Shown here: piece after piece, positions 4,668 through 5,077 of the stretch
Position numbering within the stretch: position 1 is the stretch's first letter
Layout of the letters: the number at the start of each line of letters is the position of its first letter
Translations under genes and position numbers: made by a program
Source: Candidatus Hodarchaeota archaeon
Lineage (GTDB): Archaea > Asgardarchaeota > Heimdallarchaeia > Hodarchaeales > YT1-057
Assembly (NCBI GenBank): GCA_016839955.1
Contig: JAEOTI010000069.1
Location: 1 to 5,077 of the forward strand
Length of the DNA: 5,077 bases
Direction of reading: 5' to 3'
Notes under the pieces: model-generated
The model's database searches: none
The model's input: the letters and a program-made list of their open reading frames with translations, nothing else
What the model was told of the DNA's origin: nothing

Positions 4668-5077
4668 TTATTCCCCTTTCAAGACCACTACGGGTCTTAC
4701 TCTTGACGCTTTAATACCCGGATATAACCCTCCGATTATACCTAACCCAAGAGCATAAGCTATTACTTCTACAATTCCTCGCCAAGTGATAATGGCTGAT
4801 GCTCCCCCAAATGGCAATAAACCACCACCTAAGATATATATAAGCACAACACCGATACTTAATCCTATAGCCGCACCTAGTACCCCGAGAGTAAGAGACT
4901 CATAAATTACATCCTTAAATATATGACGATTTTTCCAGCCAGTAGACTTTAAGATCGCAAATTCTTTCATTCGAGATGAAACTGACATTAATTGAGTTAC
5001 AATGATCGCCATTCCTCCTGAAAGAACAACAATAAAACTTAAAATAGATGTGAATGCGTCAAAGATAGCAAATGTAT
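4668..5077 (-). CDS. ABC transporter permease, FtsX/MacB family (5' end cut by window edge)
   Basis: C-terminal 135 residues of an integral membrane permease that partners the ATPase downstream. The frame stays open to the right edge of the window, so the Met codon at 5012 is internal and not the start. Three helices are visible, at about residues 7-30, 62-83 and 100-118 of the visible part. Between the first two is the cytoplasmic motif R-M-K-E-F-A-I-L-K-S-T-G-W (35-47), which corresponds to the R-x-R-E-I-x-x-L-R-A-x-G signature of FtsX domains and contacts the ATPase. The end, Y-P-G-I-K-A-S-R-V-R-P-V-V-V-L-K (118-133), matches the P-A-x-x-A-x-x-x-x-P-V-x-x-L-R terminus of the family. This gives the last three helices of the usual four-helix MacB/LolC arrangement; the large extracytoplasmic domain, if present, lies outside the window. 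Substrate unknown. The TAA stop is 4 nt before the ATPase GTG. Confidence 0.92.
   Translation of the reverse strand, partial: TFAIFDAFTSILSFIVVLSGGMAIIVTQLMSVSSRMKEFAILKSTGWKNRHIFKDVIYESLTLGVLGAAIGLSIGVVLIYILGGGLLPFGGASAIITWRGIVEVIAYALGLGIIGGLYPGIKASRVRPVVVLKGE

Noticed and set aside
5012..5019. AGGAGGA on the minus strand directly before the ATG at 5012, suggesting a permease start there.
   Set aside because: The spacing to the ATG is too short for an SD, the frame stays open upstream to the window edge, and the upstream residues form the FtsX helix; the bases encode S-G-G.

Overview
The window is AT-rich and reads as archaeal, most probably from an Asgard-type lineage (Lokiarchaeia, Thorarchaeia or Heimdallarchaeia); this is an inference. 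The evidence is: TTAAAATA-type TATA elements about 50 nt ahead of start codons, T-tract terminators without hairpins, Shine-Dalgarno (SD) sequences of the GGAGGTGATC type, TTG and GTG starts, and a secreted repeat protein that ends in an Ig-like domain, a GYNL motif, one membrane helix and a lysine-rich tail. No rRNA, tRNA, CRISPR array, insertion sequence or other mobile element was seen. No gap between genes exceeds about 160 bases.

Layout, left to right. Bases 1-156 are non-coding and hold a T-rich tract and a possible promoter. Bases 157-1950 (+) encode a 597-residue surface protein: signal peptide, eight repeats of about 55 residues that probably close into a beta-propeller, an Ig-like domain and a C-terminal anchor. 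A T-tract and a good TATA box follow, then a small four-helix membrane protein at 2042-2368 (+). Another T-tract and TATA box precede a TTG-started gene at 2492-3925 (+). It is related to the alpha subunit of ADP-forming acyl/acetyl-CoA synthetase and keeps the phosphohistidine motif. No ATP-grasp beta subunit is visible nearby.

The right part is on the minus strand. An FtsX/MacB-type permease (4668-5077, cut by the window edge) is followed after 4 nt by its ATP-binding protein (3941-4663). These two form one operon and one transporter of the lipoprotein-release/MacB superfamily, with unknown substrate. This operon converges on the CoA-ligase-like gene with only 15 bp between stop codons.

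The three plus-strand genes each seem to have their own promoter and, where there is room, their own terminator, so they are probably separate transcription units and not one pathway. The clearest points of interest are the repeat architecture and cysteine pattern of the surface protein, the unusual start region of the ABC ATPase gene, and the stand-alone CoA-ligase alpha-like protein with an altered CoA-binding loop. I did not find convincing evidence of a new multi-gene system in this window.
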